A DNA stretch of 64,000 nt from Marinobacterium mangrovicola (GCF_004339595.1 NZ_SMFU01000013.1:62001-126000); one strand, 5' to 3'; shown: positions 12,709 through 22,503, counted from the stretch's first letter. Translations and numbers: made by a program. The notes: a model not told the origin generated them from the letters alone.

Positions 12709-13791
12709 CTATCGAATTTTCAATGAAGCCAGACCGATCAGCACCAGCACCACGGTGATGATCCAGAAACGCACGATAACGCGCGGTTCAGGCCAGCCTT
12801 TAAGCTCAAAATGGTGATGGATCGGCGCCATACGGAAGATGCGACGTCCGGTCAGTTTGAACGACGCGACCTGCAGAATCACCGAGACTGTTTCCATCAC
12901 AAAGATGCCACCCATGATCACCAGGACCAGCTCCTGACGCACGATGACGGCGACCACACCCAAGGCGGCCCCCAGGGCCAGAGCACCGACGTCACCCATA
13001 AACACCTGGGCCGGATAGGTGTTAAACCAGAGGAAGCCAAGTCCCGCGCCGACGATGGCGCCGCAGAAAATAATCAGCTCGCCGGCACCGGCGACATAAG
13101 GAATATTCAGGTAGTTGGCAAACTGAACATGGCCGCTGAGATAGGCAAATACGGCCAGCGCACCACCGACCATGACCGTGGGCATGATCGCCAGACCATC
13201 AAGCCCGTCCGTCAGGTTGACCGCGTTGGAACTGCCGACGATGACAAAGTAGGTAAATACGATGAAGCCGATACCCAGCTCCAGCGTAAACTCCTTGAAG
13301 AAGGGTACGATCAGCGTGGTTTCAACCGCACTCTGGGAGGTCATGTAGAGCAGAATCGCAGCCCCCAGGCCACCCACCGATTGCCAGAGGTACTTCCAGC
13401 GGGCCGGCAGGCCGCGGGGATTTTTCTCGACCACTTTGCGCCAGTCATCGACCCAGCCGACAGCACCGAAGATCAGCAGCACACCCAGGGTGATCCAGAC
13501 GTAACGGTTGCTAAGATCGCTCCACAGCAGGGTGCTGATCGCGATCGATAGAATAATCAGTGCACCGCCCATGGTCGGCGTACCCGCTTTGCTCAAGTGG
13601 GTCTGCGGACCATCGTCACGCACCGCCTGACCAATCTGCTTCAACTTGAGCTGACGGATCAATCGCGGGCCAATAAACAGAGACAGGCCGAGCGCCGTCA
13701 ATACACCCAGGATGCCGCGCAGCGTGATATAGCCGAATACGGCAAACCCGCTGTAGAACTGGGACAGAAACTCGGTCAAAAGGAGCAGCAT
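12709..13791 (-). CDS. mraY: Phospho-N-acetylmuramoyl-pentapeptide transferase
   Basis: Integral-membrane enzyme transferring phospho-MurNAc-pentapeptide to undecaprenyl phosphate to form lipid I. It has 360 aa and ten predicted membrane spans. Family motifs include KAGTPTMGG (~residues 69-77), [10 protein letters not shown] (~190-200), [11 protein letters not shown] (~265-275) and the histidine-rich [10 protein letters not shown] (~323-332). It lies between murF and murD. Confidence 0.98.
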   Translation of the reverse strand: MLLLLTEFLSQFYSGFAVFGYITLRGILGVLTALGLSLFIGPRLIRQLKLKQIGQAVRDDGPQTHLSKAGTPTMGGALIILSIAISTLLWSDLSNRYVWITLGVLLIFGAVGWVDDWRKVVEKNPRGLPARWKYLWQSVGGLGAAILLYMTSQSAVETTLIVPFFKEFTLELGIGFIVFTYFVIVGSSNAVNLTDGLDGLAIMPTVMVGGALAVFAYLSGHVQFANYLNIPYVAGAGELIIFCGAIVGAGLGFLWFNTYPAQVFMGDVGALALGAALGVVAVIVRQELVLVIMGGIFVMETVSVILQVASFKLTGRRIFRMAPIHHHFELKGWPEPRVIVRFWIITVVLVLIGLASLKIR

Positions 13792-13797
13792 GTGTCG

Positions 13798-15171
13798 TTA
13801 TTCTCCAGTCATGAGGGCTTTTACCGCCCTCTCCATACCGGCACTGCGTGAGCCCTTGGCCAGCAGCGTTCCGGTGGTCAAATCCAATTCTTCAAGCTCA
13901 ACGAGCAGGTCTTCAAAGCAGGCAAAGTGCTTGGCTTCACTACCCTGTTCTGCGGCAGCAGCCGCCGCCTGCTGCGACAGGCTTCCGCTAGTCAGCAAGC
14001 GCTCGACACCGGCTTCGCCCGCGTAACGGCCAACTTCGGCGTGCAACTCTGCCGCCTCATCTCCCAGCTCCGCCATATCGCCCAATAGCAGGGTGTGCGG
14101 ACCGGGCTGATCCATCAGCACATCGATCGCTGCTTTAACGGCTCCCGGATTGGCGTTGTAGCTGTCATCAATCAGCAATGCGCCCTGTGGCAGAATATGC
14201 GGACAGAGGCGCCCAGGGACGGCACGAAAAGCCTCCAGCCCGGATACGGCCTCGTTCAACGGCAGGCCGGCCGACACCCAGGCTGCAGCGGCAGCTGCTG
14301 CGTTAGCCAGGTTATGACGGCCCATAACTGCCAGGGATACAGCGACGCTTTCGCCGCGGTAATGCAGTTCACCGCCCCAGGTACCGCGGGCTCCGACCTT
14401 CGCATTGGCAACATTCAGGTCAGCTCCGGGATTATCGACCCCGAAAGTGACCGCATCCCTTCCCAATTCGTTCAGTTTTTTTAACCAGAAAGCGGCATGC
14501 GGATCATCAAGGTTAACTACGCCGACGCCACCTTCGGTGAGACCTTCGTAGATTTCGCTCTTCGCCCGAACAATATTTTCCAGGCTGCCAAAGCCCTCCA
14601 GGTGCGCTCCCTGAGCATTCGTCAGGATCGCCACCCTGGGTTTTGCCAGGCTGGTGGTATAAGCGATCTCACCAAGCCCACTGGCACCCAGTTCGATCAC
14701 TGCGTACTCATGTTCAGGCTCGATCTCCAGCAGTGTCAGCGGCACACCGATCTCGTTGTTAAGGTTGCCACGGGTAGCCAGTGTGCCCCCCCGCGTTGCC
14801 AGCATGGTCGCCAGCATCTCCTTAACGGTGGTTTTGCCACTGCTACCGGTCACAGCGAATAGCAACCCCTGGAAAGCCAGGCGGTTGTAGCCACCCAGTT
14901 TCCCAAGGGCCTCTAAGGTGTCGGCGACCACCAACTGCGGCACATCAGCGTCGACACCATGGTCAACCACCGCTGCCACAGCCCCCTTCCCACTGGCGTC
15001 GCCGACATAATCGTGGGCATCGAATCTGGGGCCTTTCAGCGCCAGAAAAAGATCACCCGATTCCACTTTTCGTGTATCCGTACACAGTCGTTTGCAGGTC
15101 AGCTCTGGCTGATCAACGCTGTCCACATCCAACACTCTGGCGAGCGCTTCGAGGGAGAAATCAGCAATCAT
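13798..15171 (-). CDS. murF: UDP-MurNAc-tripeptide--D-Ala-D-Ala ligase
   Basis: Fourth Mur ligase, adding the D-Ala-D-Ala dipeptide made by DdlB. It has 457 aa. The P-loop FAVTGSSGKTTVKEML lies at ~residues 105-120, with NLNNEIGVPLTLL and DDSYNANPGAVKAA characteristic of MurF. The ATG overlaps the murE stop as ATGA. Confidence 0.98.
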   Translation of the reverse strand: MIADFSLEALARVLDVDSVDQPELTCKRLCTDTRKVESGDLFLALKGPRFDAHDYVGDASGKGAVAAVVDHGVDADVPQLVVADTLEALGKLGGYNRLAFQGLLFAVTGSSGKTTVKEMLATMLATRGGTLATRGNLNNEIGVPLTLLEIEPEHEYAVIELGASGLGEIAYTTSLAKPRVAILTNAQGAHLEGFGSLENIVRAKSEIYEGLTEGGVGVVNLDDPHAAFWLKKLNELGRDAVTFGVDNPGADLNVANAKVGARGTWGGELHYRGESVAVSLAVMGRHNLANAAAAAAAWVSAGLPLNEAVSGLEAFRAVPGRLCPHILPQGALLIDDSYNANPGAVKAAIDVLMDQPGPHTLLLGDMAELGDEAAELHAEVGRYAGEAGVERLLTSGSLSQQAAAAAAEQGSEAKHFACFEDLLVELEELDLTTGTLLAKGSRSAGMERAVKALMTGE

Positions 15172-16664
15172 TGCGCGCCCCTCTTTTCAAGTGCCTCGCG
15201 GACCTGCTGCTGATCGCTGAACGGATAACGTACAGCCTCAATTTCCTGATAGGTCTCGTGACCTTTTCCTGCCACAAGCACGGTATCTTCATCACGGGCA
15301 TGAGCGATGGCCCAGGCAATAGCCTGGGCTCGATCCGCATCGATATGCACGGACCGTTCGGCGGGAATACCTTGTTTAATCATCTGCAAAATACTGAGCG
15401 GATTTTCGGAGCGCGGATTATCGCTGGTCAGCACCAGTTCGTCAGCCCCTCTCGATGCGATCTCGCCCATTACTGCGCGTTTGGCGTTGTCTCTGTCACC
15501 ACCGCAACCAAACACCACCCACAGCCGTCCCTTTTCGTTGAGATGAGCTCCGGCCGCCTGCAACGCTTTATCCAATGCATCCGGCGTATGTGCGTAATCA
15601 ACGATAACGCTTGGGGAGCCGCCCACATTGACCACTTCCATGCGCCCACTGACGGGCTTCAACGCCGCCAGCGCCGAGGAGATACTGCCGGTCTCATAGC
15701 CCATCCCGCCGAGAACAGCAGCCACCAGCAGCAGATTCGACACATTGAACTCACCGAGCACCGGCGAAGCCACCAGCGTCTCGCCCCAAGGCGTATGCAG
15801 CTCGAACATCAGCCCCTGCGAGCGCATTTCAAGTGCATCCGCATAAACCTGGGCATTACTGTCACGCGTAGAAAAGCCGATACGCTCACCGCCAGCCGGA
15901 CAGCGCTGACCCAGCAGACGCTGGCCCTCCGCATCATCAGCGTTAAGAACCTGAATGGGCGCGCCATACTCGGTGAACAGGCGCGCCTTAGCCTCCGCGT
16001 AGGACTCCATGCTACCGTGATAGTCCAGATGGTCATGGGTCAGGTTGGTATACGCGGCCACATCAAACTGCACACCGGCCACCCTGGCCTGATCTAGCGC
16101 ATGACTGGAAACTTCCATCACGACCGCTTCTGCCCCTTCGGCGCGCAAACGCGCCATCTCCGCATGCAGACGAATAGGATCCGGGGTCGTATGCGTTGCC
16201 TCACGCAACTGTCCGGGAAAACCATTACCTACGGTGCCGATCAGTGCAGCCTTGAGACCGCAGGCGTTCAACGCCTGAGCCAAGTAATGGGCGCAGGAGG
16301 TTTTTCCGTTGGTGCCGGTAATTCCGATCACCCGCATCTCACGGGTCGGCTCACCATAGAAGCGGCTGGCGGCAACGCCTATCTGGCTATTCAGACCCGC
16401 GACACGAATCACCGGAAGCTCCTGGCTCTGAGCCTGTTCTTCGGTGACTTCCAGTTCATCGACAACCGCGGCTACCGCGCCTTTACGCGCGGCTTCAGGG
16501 ATAAAATCGCTGCCCCGGTGCTGCCCACCGGAGCGGGCAAAGAACAGGTCTCCGGGGCGCACACAACGGCTATCCTGGCAAAGCCCGGAAACGCGCAATG
16601 CCGCAATACGCTGCGGCACCTGAGGCAAGAGCTGTTGCAGTTGCATTTCGGTTGCGCTGCTCAT
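15168..16664 (-). CDS. murE: UDP-MurNAc-L-Ala-D-Glu--meso-diaminopimelate ligase
   Basis: Third Mur ligase. It has 498 aa, the P-loop IGITGTNGKTSCAHYL (~residues 113-128), TTPDPIRLH and the C-terminal SDNPRSENP signature, whose DNPR motif indicates meso-diaminopimelate rather than lysine specificity. It overlaps both ftsI and murF by ATGA-type junctions, so translation is probably coupled. Confidence 0.98.
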   Translation of the reverse strand: MSSATEMQLQQLLPQVPQRIAALRVSGLCQDSRCVRPGDLFFARSGGQHRGSDFIPEAARKGAVAAVVDELEVTEEQAQSQELPVIRVAGLNSQIGVAASRFYGEPTREMRVIGITGTNGKTSCAHYLAQALNACGLKAALIGTVGNGFPGQLREATHTTPDPIRLHAEMARLRAEGAEAVVMEVSSHALDQARVAGVQFDVAAYTNLTHDHLDYHGSMESYAEAKARLFTEYGAPIQVLNADDAEGQRLLGQRCPAGGERIGFSTRDSNAQVYADALEMRSQGLMFELHTPWGETLVASPVLGEFNVSNLLLVAAVLGGMGYETGSISSALAALKPVSGRMEVVNVGGSPSVIVDYAHTPDALDKALQAAGAHLNEKGRLWVVFGCGGDRDNAKRAVMGEIASRGADELVLTSDNPRSENPLSILQMIKQGIPAERSVHIDADRAQAIAWAIAHARDEDTVLVAGKGHETYQEIEAVRYPFSDQQQVREALEKRGAQ

Positions 16665-18403
16665 TTCGCCACCACCTGCTGCTTATCGGGTTGAGGCCAT
16701 TTATCCGGCGGAACATTGAGCAGCCTTAGCGCTCCTGTTGCTATCCGCGAGAACACCGGCGCCGCCACTGCGCCGCCGTAGTATTCCTGCCCCTTGGGGT
16801 TATCGATCATGACGGCCATGACAATGCGCGGGTTCGACACCGGCACGATGCCGGAGAACACGGAAAAATAGCGGTCGGCCGCATAGCCGCCACCACTGGC
16901 CTTGTGAGCAGTGCCGGTTTTGCCAGCCACGCGGTAGCCATCTACGGCAGCCCTGCGCCCGGTGCCCTGATCTGAGATAACGGTCTCCATCATCGCCAGC
17001 ACTTCGTCGGCAATGTTTTCCGGCATCACCCGCTTACCCGTCGGCACTTCGCCATCTTCCAACTTCAACAGAGAAACCGGCCGCTGCATGCCGCCATCGG
17101 CAAGCGGGATATAGGAGTGAGCCAGTTGCAGCGCCGTCACCGAGAGGCCATAGCCGTAAGATACGGTTGAGCGCTCAACCGTCTGACGCTCACTCAGGAA
17201 CGGCAGGGTACCGCTGCGCTCGCCAGGGAAGCCTGTGCCACTTACCTGACCAATTCCCAGATTGTGCATCACGTTGCGGATCGCATCCGGCTCCATATCC
17301 AGCGCCAGCTTGGTCACGCCGACGTTACTCGACTTGGTGATAATGCCGGTGAGGCTAAGCTCGCCGTAATTTCGGTGATCCCTGATCGTCGCGTTACGCA
17401 CGCGGATATACCCCGGCGTGGTATCCACTACGGTGTCCGGGGTGTAACGGCCGGTCATCAGCGCCGTCGCTACGGTAATCGGCTTCATGGTAGAACCGGG
17501 CTCAAAAATATCGGTCATCGCCCGGTTACGCAGCGCCGATGTCAGCAGGTTGCTGCGATCGTTGGGGTTGTAAGAGGGTTGACTGACCATCGCCAGCACC
17601 TCGCCGGTGTGTGCATCCATAACCACAGCAGTGCCAGAATCCGCCTGATGGGTGTTTACGGCATCTTTGAGCTCCCGGTAGGCCAGGTACTGCAGACGCA
17701 GATCGATGCTCAGCGTCAGATCTTTGCCCGGCTGAGCCGGCGCCAGAGAGCGAATATGTTTGATCGTACGCCCGGTACGGTCCTTCATGACCAGCTTGCG
17801 CCCCGGCTCACCCCTGAGCCAGTCGTTATAGGCCAGTTCAAGCCCTTCCTGCCCTTCACCATCCACATTGGTGAAGCCGACGAGATGGGTAGCCACTTCC
17901 GCCGCCGGATAGTAACGTTTGTATTCCTGATCCACGTGGATACCGGCTATATTCAGCCCGGATACGCTCTTCGCCAGCTCCGGTGTCACCTGGCGTTTCA
18001 GGTAAAGGAAACGGCGCTCACGGTCCTTGTTAAGATCGCGCAGTAACTCTTCCCGCGACATATCCAGCAGCTGCGCCAGCTGTCGCAGGTTAGGGTCGCC
18101 CACGTTGGTCATTTTCGGGTCCGCCCAGATGGTCGCCACCGGCGCACTGACCGCCAGCGGATCACCATTGCGATCGGTAATCAGGCCGCGATGAGCGGGC
18201 AGCAGCATGGTTCTCAGCGAGCGTGCGTCACCCTGACTCTGCAGAAATGCCTGGTCCTCGGTCGACAGGGAGAGCATTTTCGCGAGAATACCCACCGCAA
18301 TCAGCGCCAGCAGGACGAACACCAGCCACAGGCGCCAACCTCGTGCCGCCAGAGCCTGGGCTACGCCTCCCTTGACCTGCTTGTCAGTTGCCTTATCGCT
18401 CAT
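16661..18403 (-). CDS. ftsI: Septal peptidoglycan transpeptidase FtsI (PBP3)
   Basis: Class B penicillin-binding protein that crosslinks septal peptidoglycan in complex with FtsW. It has 580 aa: a short cytoplasmic tail, one membrane anchor (~residues 24-46), the PBP dimerisation domain and the transpeptidase domain. The catalytic motifs are all present: STMK (EPGSTMKPIT, ~residues 298-307), SSN (KSSNVGV) and KTGT (VAGKTGTAHK). It overlaps ftsL by 11 bases. Confidence 0.98.
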   Translation of the reverse strand: MSDKATDKQVKGGVAQALAARGWRLWLVFVLLALIAVGILAKMLSLSTEDQAFLQSQGDARSLRTMLLPAHRGLITDRNGDPLAVSAPVATIWADPKMTNVGDPNLRQLAQLLDMSREELLRDLNKDRERRFLYLKRQVTPELAKSVSGLNIAGIHVDQEYKRYYPAAEVATHLVGFTNVDGEGQEGLELAYNDWLRGEPGRKLVMKDRTGRTIKHIRSLAPAQPGKDLTLSIDLRLQYLAYRELKDAVNTHQADSGTAVVMDAHTGEVLAMVSQPSYNPNDRSNLLTSALRNRAMTDIFEPGSTMKPITVATALMTGRYTPDTVVDTTPGYIRVRNATIRDHRNYGELSLTGIITKSSNVGVTKLALDMEPDAIRNVMHNLGIGQVSGTGFPGERSGTLPFLSERQTVERSTVSYGYGLSVTALQLAHSYIPLADGGMQRPVSLLKLEDGEVPTGKRVMPENIADEVLAMMETVISDQGTGRRAAVDGYRVAGKTGTAHKASGGGYAADRYFSVFSGIVPVSNPRIVMAVMIDNPKGQEYYGGAVAAPVFSRIATGALRLLNVPPDKWPQPDKQQVVAK

Positions 18404-18782
18404 GCCGCACTATCTCGATGTTGTCCCTTTCCGGCGTTGTCATCTGAAGCTTTTTGTCCGCCAGGGTTTCCACCCGGTTGTTTGAACTCCACGCACTCTC
18501 TTCGAGCAGTAACTGCCCCCATTCCACCTGCAGATCCTCGCCCTGAGAGCTGAGTACCTGATGCTGATTGAACAGGCGCCGATATTCGTAGGCGGAGTAG
18601 ATCACCAGCATGGCCGAGGCGATCACCAACAGCACTGCCAGAAAAAGCGTTCCGGCCGGGCGTACCAACTCGGCCGCCCCAAGAATCCTCAGCTCTTCAC
18701 TGCTCGATGGCGCTACCGACTGCGAAGCCGGCTTTGACCAGATGCGAAGCAGCTGCCCGAGCTTCGACCTCAGGCCGTTCAT
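18393..18782 (-). CDS. ftsL: Cell division protein FtsL
   Basis: Small bitopic protein that forms the FtsQLB complex. The 129-aa product has one membrane segment (~residues 43-63, [20 protein letters not shown]) followed by a heptad-rich periplasmic helix. The family is poorly conserved; position between rsmH and ftsI and topology make the call. The start overlaps the rsmH stop (ATGA). Confidence 0.94.
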   Translation of the reverse strand: MNGLRSKLGQLLRIWSKPASQSVAPSSSEELRILGAAELVRPAGTLFLAVLLVIASAMLVIYSAYEYRRLFNQHQVLSSQGEDLQVEWGQLLLEESAWSSNNRVETLADKKLQMTTPERDNIEIVRHER

Positions 18783-19717
18783 GCCTTTTTCACCGCCACT
18801 CGCATCACTGCACTGCGCGAGCGTGGGTTGGCATCAACCTCAGCCTTGGATGCCTTGATCGCTTTACCGCCACTGGTCAGACGCTGGTTAAGCATGTCAT
18901 CGGTAACCGGAATACCCGGAGGTAGATGCTCGTCACCCTTCACGTATTTGCGGATAAAACGCTTCACCAGACGGTCTTCCAGCGAATGGAAGCTGATCAC
19001 TACCAGGTGACCGCCCACGGCCAGAGCATCAAGGGACTTCTCCAGCACCTGCTCGATATCTTCCAGCTCACGGTTCACATGAATTCGAATCCCCTGAAAC
19101 GCACGCGTCGCAGGGTTTTTGCCCTTCTCCCAGCGCGGATTTGCCTCAGCGATAATCTTCGACAGCCTGGCGGTTGTCGTAATCGGCTCCTCTTCGCGGG
19201 CCGCTACAATCGCTTTCGCCATACGACGGGAGAACCGCTCCTCACCGTAGTGATAAATGACATCAGCGATCTCTTCTTCCGCTGCGCGATTGATCCATTC
19301 GGCAGCACTTTCGCCACTACTGGTGTCCATGCGCATATCCAGCGGACCGTCGTTTAGGAAGCTGAAACCGCGCTCGGGATCATCAAGCTGTGGAGAACTT
19401 ACACCGAGATCAAGCAGAATGCCGGATACCTTGCCGGCCATGCCGGCATCAGCAACGAATCGATCCAGCTCAGAGAAAGAACCGTGGCAGATGGAAAAGC
19501 GCGGCTCATCGGCGAAACGTTCACGCGCATGGGCGATCGCTTCGGGATCCTTATCGATGGCAAGCAGACGGCCGTGCTCATCGAGTTCACGCAGAATTCG
19601 TTCGGAATGCCCACCACGTCCAAAGGTTCCATCGACATAGAACCCGGAGGGGTCGGCAACGAGTGAGGTTACAGCCTCCTCCAGCAGTACCGTTGTGTGG
19701 CTGAACGCTTGTGGCAT
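18779..19717 (-). CDS. rsmH: 16S rRNA (cytosine1402-N4)-methyltransferase
   Basis: SAM-dependent methyltransferase (formerly MraW) acting on C1402 of 16S rRNA, the same nucleotide that RsmI, encoded at 31.1-31.9 kb, methylates on the ribose. It has 312 aa; the SAM motif [16 protein letters not shown] lies at ~residues 27-42. [18 protein letters not shown] and the C-terminal [12 protein letters not shown] are diagnostic. It lies 18 bases after mraZ. Confidence 0.98.
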   Translation of the reverse strand: MPQAFSHTTVLLEEAVTSLVADPSGFYVDGTFGRGGHSERILRELDEHGRLLAIDKDPEAIAHARERFADEPRFSICHGSFSELDRFVADAGMAGKVSGILLDLGVSSPQLDDPERGFSFLNDGPLDMRMDTSSGESAAEWINRAAEEEIADVIYHYGEERFSRRMAKAIVAAREEEPITTTARLSKIIAEANPRWEKGKNPATRAFQGIRIHVNRELEDIEQVLEKSLDALAVGGHLVVISFHSLEDRLVKRFIRKYVKGDEHLPPGIPVTDDMLNQRLTSGGKAIKASKAEVDANPRSRSAVMRVAVKKA

Positions 19718-19735
19718 GATGCCCGGGCCCTTTAC

Positions 19736-20191
19736 TTATAATGATAGTGTTTTCACTTCCTCAGGCAGCTCCGCACCCACAGCTTCATCCTGCAGATACG
19801 TATCCCGGGTCGCATTCCAGAGATCCTCACTCCAGATCTCGAATTTCTTGCCTTGCCCCAGCAAAACGATGCGTTTTTCCAGAACCGCGTATTCTCGCAG
19901 AGGCGCCGGCAGCAGCACCCTGCCAGCCGAATCCATATCCAGATCCGTCGCGTGTCCGATCAGCAGGCGCTTTACGCGCCGCGCACCAGGGTCATAGCTG
20001 GGCAACTGTTCCAGTTGTTCCTGAATACTGTCCCATTCGGGCTGTGGATAAAGCAGCAGGCATTTTGTTTCGGTATCGATGGTCACAACCATGCGCCCGT
20101 CGCAGTGATCCGAAATCGACTCGCGATAGCGCGAAGGGATCGCCAGGCGCCCCTTGCCGTCGAGATTGATCGGATTCATTCCGCGGAACAT
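19736..20191 (-). CDS. mraZ: Transcriptional regulator MraZ
   Basis: AbrB-fold DNA-binding protein that represses the dcw operon. The start at 20191 (MFRGMNPINLDGKGRLAIPS) gives 151 aa, the family length; an upstream in-frame start would add 7 unlikely residues. It contains the two SpoVT/AbrB-like halves, with DxKGR (~residues 10-14) and DSAGRVLLP (~86-94). Its cognate operator repeats lie 16-40 bases upstream of the start. Confidence 0.98.
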   Translation of the reverse strand: MFRGMNPINLDGKGRLAIPSRYRESISDHCDGRMVVTIDTETKCLLLYPQPEWDSIQEQLEQLPSYDPGARRVKRLLIGHATDLDMDSAGRVLLPAPLREYAVLEKRIVLLGQGKKFEIWSEDLWNATRDTYLQDEAVGAELPEEVKTLSL

Positions 20192-20206
20192 GATTCCCAC
20201 CGGACA

Positions 20207-20231
20207 CCCCAAAATTAACCACTTTTACCCA
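20207..20231 (-). promoter_or_regulatory. MraZ operator (three TGGGN-type boxes)
   Basis: On the minus strand, TGGGT, TGGTT and TGGGG are separated by exactly 5 bases each (ACCCA 20227-20231, AACCA 20217-20221, CCCCA 20207-20211 on the plus strand). This is the spacing of the known E. coli MraZ box array. It lies between the promoter and the mraZ start, so MraZ bound here would block early transcription. Confidence 0.85.
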
Positions 20232-20250
20232 CTTTGTACCACTATGCGAC

Positions 20251-20279
20251 ACTATAGGTATCAACACTACCCAAATCAA
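20251..20279 (-). promoter_or_regulatory. dcw operon promoter (Pmra)
   Basis: TTGATT (20274-20279) and TATAGT (20251-20256) with a 17-base spacer on the minus strand. The predicted start is near 20244, just upstream of the MraZ boxes. The rest of the gap up to 20595 holds no other feature I can support. Confidence 0.7.
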
Positions 20280-20595
20280 GGTTATCTGGGGTGAGTAAGG
20301 CTGTGGAAAAGGTCTCAGCGTTGAGCTGTAACAAAAACGGAACAGAGATTGGATGAACGCTTAAACAGTGGCAGTTCCGATCTAATCGGCAGCAGTTTCG
20401 TCAGTGCGAAATCCGGGACTTTAAGGAACCTAGAATTACTGTTTAAAAAACAACCACATCGCCAAAATAGATCAACTTCGAACACGCCCGGCAGGCAAAC
20501 TTCACGCCCGCGTGTGGATATTTGACCAGGGCTTCGCTAGCTTTCTAGCAGGGCACTGAACGATAGAAAAATTCAAGTTGGGGAGTGAACGACCT

Positions 20596-21429
20596 ATGCG
20601 ACGATTGGCACTGTTTTTCACAGCCGGTGCGTTCATAACGCTGGGTGGGTGCACTCAAATCGGTTTGATCGGCTCCTCCACCCCCACTCGCGATATTGCC
20701 GAAAAGGCAAGCCAGGGGGACGCCGATGCTCAGTATCAGATGGGATTGCGCTTCACCAACGGCGCCGATGTATTGCAAGACTATACGATGGGCCTTCGAT
20801 ATTTCACCGACGCTGCAGAGCAGGGCCACAGCAACGCTCAATACATGCTGGGCATGGCGTATTACCTGGGCCGCGGAACCCATGTTGATTATGAAGAAGC
20901 CCGTCACTGGCTAAAGCCCGCAGCACAACAGCACCACCGCGAAGCGATGCATTATCTGGGTGAAATCTATTTCAACGGTTATGGCACAGACAGAGCTCCC
21001 GCCTGGGGAGTTCAGTGGAGCGGCCAGGCTGCCGAGCGCGGATACCCGGAAGCCCAGTATCTGCTCGGAGTCAGCTATTTATCCGGTTTAGGCAGCCCAA
21101 GAAATAAAAACCTGGGAATGATGTGGCTCAGCAGCGCCAGCAAGCTGGGCAGCTTGAGGGCCACGGAGTTAATTAACAACCTGGATCAGAAGCGCCAGAG
21201 ACAGGCGCCTCCTCAGAGCACACTCAGAAACCTGCCGCTCAACAAGAAATACCGCATAAGGTACGCCCAGATACGCCTAAACGAATTAGGCCACCCTGCG
21301 GGCTACCCCGATGGAATCTGGGGACCCAGCACAGAACGCGCGGCAAACAGCTTCATGAGGAAAACCGCGTTTTCACTGGATAGCCTGATTGAGGCTCTGC
21401 GGAAAGTAAAAGAGCCAATCAGCCCATAA
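20596..21429 (+). CDS. Sel1-repeat lipoprotein with C-terminal peptidoglycan-binding-like domain
   Basis: Product of 277 aa, not recognised as a named gene. A signal peptide ends in a lipobox (FITLGGC, Cys at ~19), so an outer-membrane or periplasmic lipoprotein is expected. Residues ~30-200 are four to five Sel1-like repeats of ~36 aa (ADAQYQMGLRF, SNAQYMLGMAYYLGRGT, REAMHYLGEIYFNGYGT, PEAQYLLGVSYLSGLG), an alpha-solenoid scaffold. Residues ~220-270 (YAQIRLNELGHPAGYPDGIW) resemble the peptidoglycan-binding domain 1 fold. ATG 20596 was chosen because the signal peptide starts there; GGGGAG lies upstream. It diverges from the dcw promoter, and a role in envelope organisation is inference. Confidence 0.85.
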   Translation: MRRLALFFTAGAFITLGGCTQIGLIGSSTPTRDIAEKASQGDADAQYQMGLRFTNGADVLQDYTMGLRYFTDAAEQGHSNAQYMLGMAYYLGRGTHVDYEEARHWLKPAAQQHHREAMHYLGEIYFNGYGTDRAPAWGVQWSGQAAERGYPEAQYLLGVSYLSGLGSPRNKNLGMMWLSSASKLGSLRATELINNLDQKRQRQAPPQSTLRNLPLNKKYRIRYAQIRLNELGHPAGYPDGIWGPSTERAANSFMRKTAFSLDSLIEALRKVKEPISP

Positions 21430-21517
21430 ACGCGAGCCCTCTCACCAAGCCAGAGCCGACTTTCCTTTATTTTTTTTTGGGCGGGCGGGCAGCCAACCCT
21501 CTGTTAAATAACACCTG

Positions 21518-22243
21518 CTAGAGAGTTTCGCCACTCACTTTATCCGCGACCTCATCGGCAACAGCTGATTCTATGCCCAGCAGAGAGTTAACCTCGGCAA
21601 CAACGCTCGGTGACAGGGTTTTATTGGCCGCTTCCGCTAACGCCGTCACTTCGGCCTGCGCCTGGTTATTCAAACCATCAGTGGTTGCACCATCCAGATC
21701 GGAGCGAGCCCTGCTTAGCTCCGCCTCTACATCCGCATAGGCCTGAGTCCCCTCTTCAAGCGTTTCCAGTTGATCTTCGAGCTGTTCGATCCTTTCGGTC
21801 AGAGAATCCACTTGTTCGGACAGCGCGATCCCATCTTCCACAACCCGCTCATAAGCCGCGATCAATCCGACCCGGGAGTTGGGCGCCGCATTAAGTCGCG
21901 CAGTGGGTGACGCATGGGCCGCATTCAATGCGCCCAGGGCACTGGCGACCTGCCCACGATTATTACCCAGACCGCGCCCCCGATTACCCTTACCCTCTGT
22001 CGCGACACCCAAACCCCTTGCGCCAAGGCCGCCCGCGTTACCCTGGCCTTTTCCATTACCACCGGCGTTACCATTTCCTCCGCCATTTCCTCCGCCATTT
22101 CCACCTCCATTACCGCCACCGTTTCCACCTTTGGCGTATACCTGAGCCCCCAGATCGACGGGCGCAAGCGACTGCACCAGGACAGGACTCAGTGAGAGTG
22201 CGGAAACAGTAAATATCGAGACGACCATAGACTTGAGCTTCAT
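21518..22243 (-). CDS. Secreted Gly/Asn-rich repeat protein with coiled coil
   Basis: Product of 241 aa, function unknown. A Sec signal peptide spans residues ~1-28. Residues ~37-90 form a low-complexity stretch of GGGN repeats followed by Gly/Asn/Lys-rich sequence. A conserved-looking block (SALGALNAAHASPTARLNAA, ~100-120) follows, then a heptad coiled coil (~135-195) and an Ala-rich tail. Similar ALGALNAAHA blocks occur in uncharacterised secreted proteins of proteobacteria; I know no function. Convergent with the Sel1 lipoprotein gene. Confidence 0.8.
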   Translation of the reverse strand: MKLKSMVVSIFTVSALSLSPVLVQSLAPVDLGAQVYAKGGNGGGNGGGNGGGNGGGNGNAGGNGKGQGNAGGLGARGLGVATEGKGNRGRGLGNNRGQVASALGALNAAHASPTARLNAAPNSRVGLIAAYERVVEDGIALSEQVDSLTERIEQLEDQLETLEEGTQAYADVEAELSRARSDLDGATTDGLNNQAQAEVTALAEAANKTLSPSVVAEVNSLLGIESAVADEVADKVSGETL

Positions 22244-22293
22244 GACAACCTCCCAACAACAACTGAGGTCAGTCTAGCAAATGAAGTGATCGA

Positions 22294-22318
22294 CATTAGC
22301 GCAGCGGCCCCGCTAATG
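22294..22318. terminator. Hairpin downstream of the original rnpB 3' end
   Basis: CATTAGCG (22294-22301) and CGCTAATG (22311-22318) form an 8-bp stem with a 9-base loop, about 50 bases past the truncated rnpB copy. No T-run follows. It may have been part of the host sequence downstream of rnpB before the island inserted. Confidence 0.35.
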
Positions 22319-22366
22319 AGCAGGTCTCAAGAAGAGCCAAAGGAACTGCAGGACAATATAGAAGGA

Positions 22367-22503
22367 AGAAGTGGGAGTCAGCCGATAAGCCGGGTTTTGT
22401 CGTGGACAATCATTCATCTAGGATCTGCGTCACCACAGACCTCCAGCAACCTACCCGGACCCAGCGCGGGCCACGCCTTAAGGGTCCCTATTTGGTCTTG
22501 CTC
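22367..22503 (-). pseudogene. Truncated rnpB 3' fragment (left attachment repeat)
   Basis: These 137 bases are identical to 30644-30780, the 3' portion of the intact rnpB. The copy includes the universally conserved RNase P segments (revcomp ACAAAACCCGGCTTATCGG and GAGCAAGACCAAATAGGG) but lacks the 5' two thirds and any promoter, so it cannot make RNase P RNA. It marks the left junction of the integrated island and is most simply the host's displaced 3' end. Confidence 0.95.

Noticed and set aside
22367-22503. A second functional RNase P RNA gene
   Set aside because: Only the 3' 137 bases are present, with no promoter and no 5' strand for helices P1 or P4.
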